From Oligoflexales bacterium (GTDB taxonomy: Bacteria; Myxococcota_A; UBA9042; DTJE01), in contig DUVQ01000171.1 of NCBI GenBank assembly GCA_012840965.1, positions 1-32,970 on the forward strand: a DNA stretch of 32,970 nucleotides. Reading direction: 5' to 3'. Position numbers and translations under genes: made by a program. The notes under the pieces were generated by a model. The model had not been told where the DNA came from and made no database searches. It worked only from the letters and a program-made list of their open reading frames with translations. This document shows, piece after piece, positions 30,858 to 32,970 of the stretch (within the stretch, counting starts at the first letter, position 1; every line of letters starts with the position of its first letter).

Positions 30858-31985
30858 TTATGGAAGTTCTGCCAGCAAGTAGCTGGTGCTGCGTCCTTTT
30901 TCCTTTGATATTTGCAGGATTCCAAGGGATACCAAGTCGTTGATATCGCGCAACGCAGTGTCTTGAGAGCACTTGTTGATGATTGCCCATTTGCTGGTAG
31001 TCAGCTTACCCTTAAAGCCTTCCAACAGCATATTTAACATCTTGATTTGACGTGCATTTAGCCGGGGCGAAACTAATGCCCAATGCTGCCAGAACCTGGC
31101 CTTTGTCAAAACAGACTCAAGATCGGCAAATGCGCCCGCGATGGCCTTGTTCAATGTGTCTAAAAACCAAAAAAGCCAGTTTGTTACATCCATCGAACCC
31201 TTTTGAGTAGACTCCAAAATATCGTAGTAACTTTTACGCTCACGTTGGATTTGGCTTGAAAGGCTGTAAAAACGATGCGGGCTATTGTCCGCCCGCGCAA
31301 GCAGCATATCCCCAATCGCCCTAGCGATCCTGCCATTGCCATCCTCAAAGGGATGCAAAGTCACAAACCAAAGATGCCCCAAACCAGCTTTGATTAGTGG
31401 ATGAAGCCCCTGTTCGCTATTAACCCAGTCAAGAAACTGTTGGATTTCGACCTCTAAACGTTCTGCAGGCGGTGCCTCAAAATGCACTCTTTGCCTTCCC
31501 ACCGGACCAGACACCACCTGCATAGGGCCAGTCACATCCTTACGAAATGCACCAACAGTAATTTTGAACATCCCGGAATAGCCAGAGGGAAACAAGGCTC
31601 GATGCCAACCAAGCAGCCTTTCCAAAGTAAGTGCCTCCATATAGTTGCTGGTTGCATCCAAAACCATGTCAACGACGCCATCAGTGTATTTGTCACTCGG
31701 TGCCAGTGCACCTATGTCCACCCCAAGTTTCAAGGCAATCGAAGAACGAACCGACTGAATATCAAGCCGTACCCCCTCAATTTCACTGGATTTAACAACC
31801 TCATTCGTCAGAATTTCCAAATCAGCCTGCTTTTGCAAACCCAAGCCAACACCAGCCAATCGCCCCAACAATCGGCCCTGCAAAAGACTAACCTCGGCCA
31901 GCGGACCAGCAACCGCAGCCAAATCAAACTGCCAATCAGGCCAATCCTTACTCTGCCAGATGTAAAAACAATCACCGCAAATCAT
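30858..31985 (-). CDS. Fic-domain protein (class II, DUF4172-type N-terminus, C-terminal winged helix)
   Basis: The 375-residue protein has an N-terminal YIWQSKDWPDWQFD element typical of DUF4172-Fic proteins. The inhibitory helix motif SSEIEG (S-x3-E-G) at about residues 66-71 is followed by the Fic core with the complete active-site loop HPFEDGNGRIAR (from residue 211). A winged-helix-like C-terminus (ARQIKMLNMLLEG, ALRDINDLVSLGIL) completes it. Fic enzymes transfer AMP or other nucleotide moieties to hydroxyl groups of target proteins; the intact inhibitory motif suggests self-restraint (class II). No separate antitoxin gene is adjacent. The start is uncertain: ATG at 31985 or GTG at 32009, neither with a clear ribosome site. 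The upstream extension would add eight residues including a Cys. Confidence 0.9.
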   Translation of the reverse strand: MICGDCFYIWQSKDWPDWQFDLAAVAGPLAEVSLLQGRLLGRLAGVGLGLQKQADLEILTNEVVKSSEIEGVRLDIQSVRSSIALKLGVDIGALAPSDKYTDGVVDMVLDATSNYMEALTLERLLGWHRALFPSGYSGMFKITVGAFRKDVTGPMQVVSGPVGRQRVHFEAPPAERLEVEIQQFLDWVNSEQGLHPLIKAGLGHLWFVTLHPFEDGNGRIARAIGDMLLARADNSPHRFYSLSSQIQRERKSYYDILESTQKGSMDVTNWLFWFLDTLNKAIAGAFADLESVLTKARFWQHWALVSPRLNARQIKMLNMLLEGFKGKLTTSKWAIINKCSQDTALRDINDLVSLGILQISKEKGRSTSYLLAELP

Positions 31986-32035
31986 GCAGCGATTATGCCA
32001 ACTATTCACCGCAAGTGCAAGGCCGTATGGTTGGG

Positions 32036-32080
32036 CAGGAGGCGGGGGCAGGAGCTGGTGGGACAGGGACAGGGGCAGGA
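32036..32080 (+). repeat. G-rich tract upstream of the Fic and peroxiredoxin genes
   Basis: GCAGGAGGCGGGGGCAGG and GGGACAGGGACAGGGGCAGG, members of the same G-rich family, here in a divergent gap rather than a convergent one. Confidence 0.7.
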
Positions 32081-32096
32081 AAATTTGTTTGAGCTA

Positions 32097-32127
32097 TTGA
32101 CAAGTTCAGTGGGGGTGCCAATTATAG
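32097..32127 (+). promoter_or_regulatory. Possible promoter of the peroxiredoxin gene
   Basis: A perfect TTGACA -35 is followed after 19 bp by TTATAG. The spacing is long for sigma70, so the exact -10 is uncertain. It lies about 75 bp before the start codon. Confidence 0.4.
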
Positions 32128-32200
32128 GGAAGCCGTTTGATAGTCACCTTCATTGGTGAAGGCAATATTTTGTTTTTATTTGAATATTGGAGGATGAAAC

Positions 32201-32848
32201 ATGTCTGATCTGCAAGAAACCTTGGTTTTCCCTCAACTGAATAAACCAGCTCCAGATTTTAGTGCCAACACTACCCATGGTCCCAAAACTTTGGCGGACT
32301 ATAAAGGCAAATGGCTGGTGCTGTTTTCACATCCAGCGGACTTTACCCCTGTCTGCACAACCGAGTTTATCGCCTTTGCAAAGGCTTATCCTCAGTTCCA
32401 GAAGCTGAACACAGAGCTGCTTGGTCTGTCAATTGACAGTGTGCATTCCCACGTTGCATGGGTTCGCACCATCAAGGAAAAATTTGGCGTTGAGATCAAC
32501 TTCCCAATCATTGATGACTTGTCGATGCGCATTGCTCAGTCCTACGGAATGATTCAGCCTGGTGCCAGTAACACATCTGCTGTTCGTGCCACCTTTATCA
32601 TTGATGATAAGGGCATCCTGCGAGCCATGGTCTATTATCCGATGTCCAATGGCCGTTCAATTCCGGAGTTCCTGCGCTTGGTCGAGGCTCTGCAGACTTC
32701 CGACAAGCACGCAGTGGCAACCCCAGAGGGCTGGAAGCCTGGCGACAAGGTCATCGTTCCCCCGCCAGCGACCGTAGCCGGCGCCGAAGCCAGAATGAAA
32801 GAAGGCTACGAGTGCACCGACTGGTTCTTCTGTAAAAAATCCCTGTAA
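32201..32848 (+). CDS. Peroxiredoxin, Prx6/archaeal type
   Basis: The 215-residue thiol peroxidase reduces hydrogen peroxide and organic peroxides. The peroxidatic cysteine lies in HPADFTPVCTTEF (Cys52). Other features are LLGLSIDSVHSHVAWV, FPIIDD, SAVRATFIIDDKGILRAMVY and a long C-terminal arm with PEGWKPGDKVIVPPP. Two further cysteines in YECTDWFFCKKSL (Cys205, Cys211) match the layout of archaeal-style Prx6 enzymes, in which one acts as resolving cysteine. GGAGGATGAAAC precedes the ATG. It stands alone, with a perfect 11-bp inverted repeat just downstream. Electron donor unknown; the thioredoxin-fold protein at 23912-24463 is not clearly linked. Confidence 0.94.
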   Translation: MSDLQETLVFPQLNKPAPDFSANTTHGPKTLADYKGKWLVLFSHPADFTPVCTTEFIAFAKAYPQFQKLNTELLGLSIDSVHSHVAWVRTIKEKFGVEINFPIIDDLSMRIAQSYGMIQPGASNTSAVRATFIIDDKGILRAMVYYPMSNGRSIPEFLRLVEALQTSDKHAVATPEGWKPGDKVIVPPPATVAGAEARMKEGYECTDWFFCKKSL

Positions 32849-32859
32849 ACCCAACGTTC

Positions 32860-32900
32860 CCACCCTGTTCCTTACAGCCTAAGCAAAGTGAACAGGGTGG
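32860..32900 (+). terminator. Strong hairpin after the peroxiredoxin gene
   Basis: CCACCCTGTTC and GAACAGGGTGG are perfect 11-bp arms with a 19-base loop, starting 12 bp after the stop. No T-tract follows (CAAATCTGATC), so it may be a transcript-stabilising or bidirectional hairpin rather than a classic Rho-independent terminator. Confidence 0.5.
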
Positions 32901-32913
32901 CAAATCTGATCTC

Positions 32914-32970
32914 TCCCCCTGCCCCCGTCCCTGTCCCCCCTGCCCCTGCCCCTGCCCCTGACCCAGGCCC
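32914..32970. repeat. C-rich tract at the window's right edge
   Basis: CCCCTGCCCCCGTCCCTG and several CCCCTG hexamers in a row, the complement of the G-rich intergenic family. It runs to the end of the window and probably beyond. Confidence 0.75.

Noticed and set aside
30575-30943. 122-residue open frame through the G-rich tract and repeat copy 2
   Set aside because: The same frame in copy 1 diverges immediately after the repeat, there is no ribosome site, and the 3' part is antisense to the Fic gene. I treat the repeat as non-coding, though a decayed coding remnant cannot be ruled out.
31985-32200. Antitoxin gene for the Fic protein
   Set aside because: No small open frame with a ribosome site lies next to it, and the Fic protein already carries its own inhibitory SxxxEG motif.

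Overview
The window reads as a contiguous stretch of chromosome from a Gram-negative bacterium of the broad deltaproteobacterial/Myxococcota-Bradymonadota type. This is inferred from the style of the proteins, not from a marker gene. Several predicted lipoproteins carry Asp/Glu-rich tethers straight after the lipobox. One large secreted M6 protease has Cys-rich CDDGNxCT repeats and ends in a Cys + transmembrane + Arg/Lys tail like MYXO-CTERM sorting signals. Base composition is moderate, and clear GGAGG ribosome sites precede most genes. No rRNA, tRNA, insertion sequence, phage gene or CRISPR array is visible.

Layout: (1) 1-1767, the 3' part of mannose-1-phosphate guanylyltransferase (manC) and a YchF-like GTPase with a degenerate switch II. 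(2) 1757-5608, minus strand: a pirin remnant, an EEP-family phosphodiesterase lipoprotein, and two overlapping paralogous RelA/SpoT-like HD proteins. (3) 5649-9186, plus strand: four tandem paralogous lipoproteins built from nine copies of one eight-cysteine domain with nearly invariant spacing; this is the most novel-looking part. (4) 9213-10604, phosphomannomutase (manB), which with manC supplies GDP-mannose. (5) 10641-12338, minus: a Pit phosphate transporter and its PhoU-like DUF47 partner. (6) 12540-14855, a large lipoprotein of unknown function. (7) 14896-16701, minus: a Uup-type ABC-F ATPase. (8) 16895-18340, inorganic pyrophosphatase and a MaoC-like hotdog protein. (9) 18580-20969, minus: pta-ackA. 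(10) 21199-22368, RNase D with a substituted catalytic position. (11) 22496-24463, an alpha/beta hydrolase lipoprotein and a convergent thioredoxin-fold protein. (12) 24588-27179, the M6 protease. (13) 27273-29491, glgC and a PIG-L type deacetylase. (14) 29603-30565, cysK behind a clear promoter and palindromic operator. (15) 30858-31985, minus: a class II Fic protein. (16) 32201-32848, a Prx6-type peroxiredoxin.

Metabolically the window covers nucleotide-sugar and glycogen precursors (manC, manB, glgC), phosphate and pyrophosphate handling (Pit/DUF47, ppa), acetate/acetyl-phosphate interconversion (pta-ackA), cysteine synthesis and peroxide defence. The accessory layer is cell-surface: seven lipoproteins and one sorted protease.

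Between genes there are two structural oddities. One is a 103-bp dispersed repeat, present twice about 12 kb apart with two mismatches; one copy extends into a 20-bp-stem hairpin. The other is a set of G-rich (GGGGACA/GGGGCA-like) tracts, mostly in convergent intergenic gaps. Recognisable sigma70-type promoters recur with -10 boxes TAGTCT/TAGGCT (preceded by TGn) or TAAACT.
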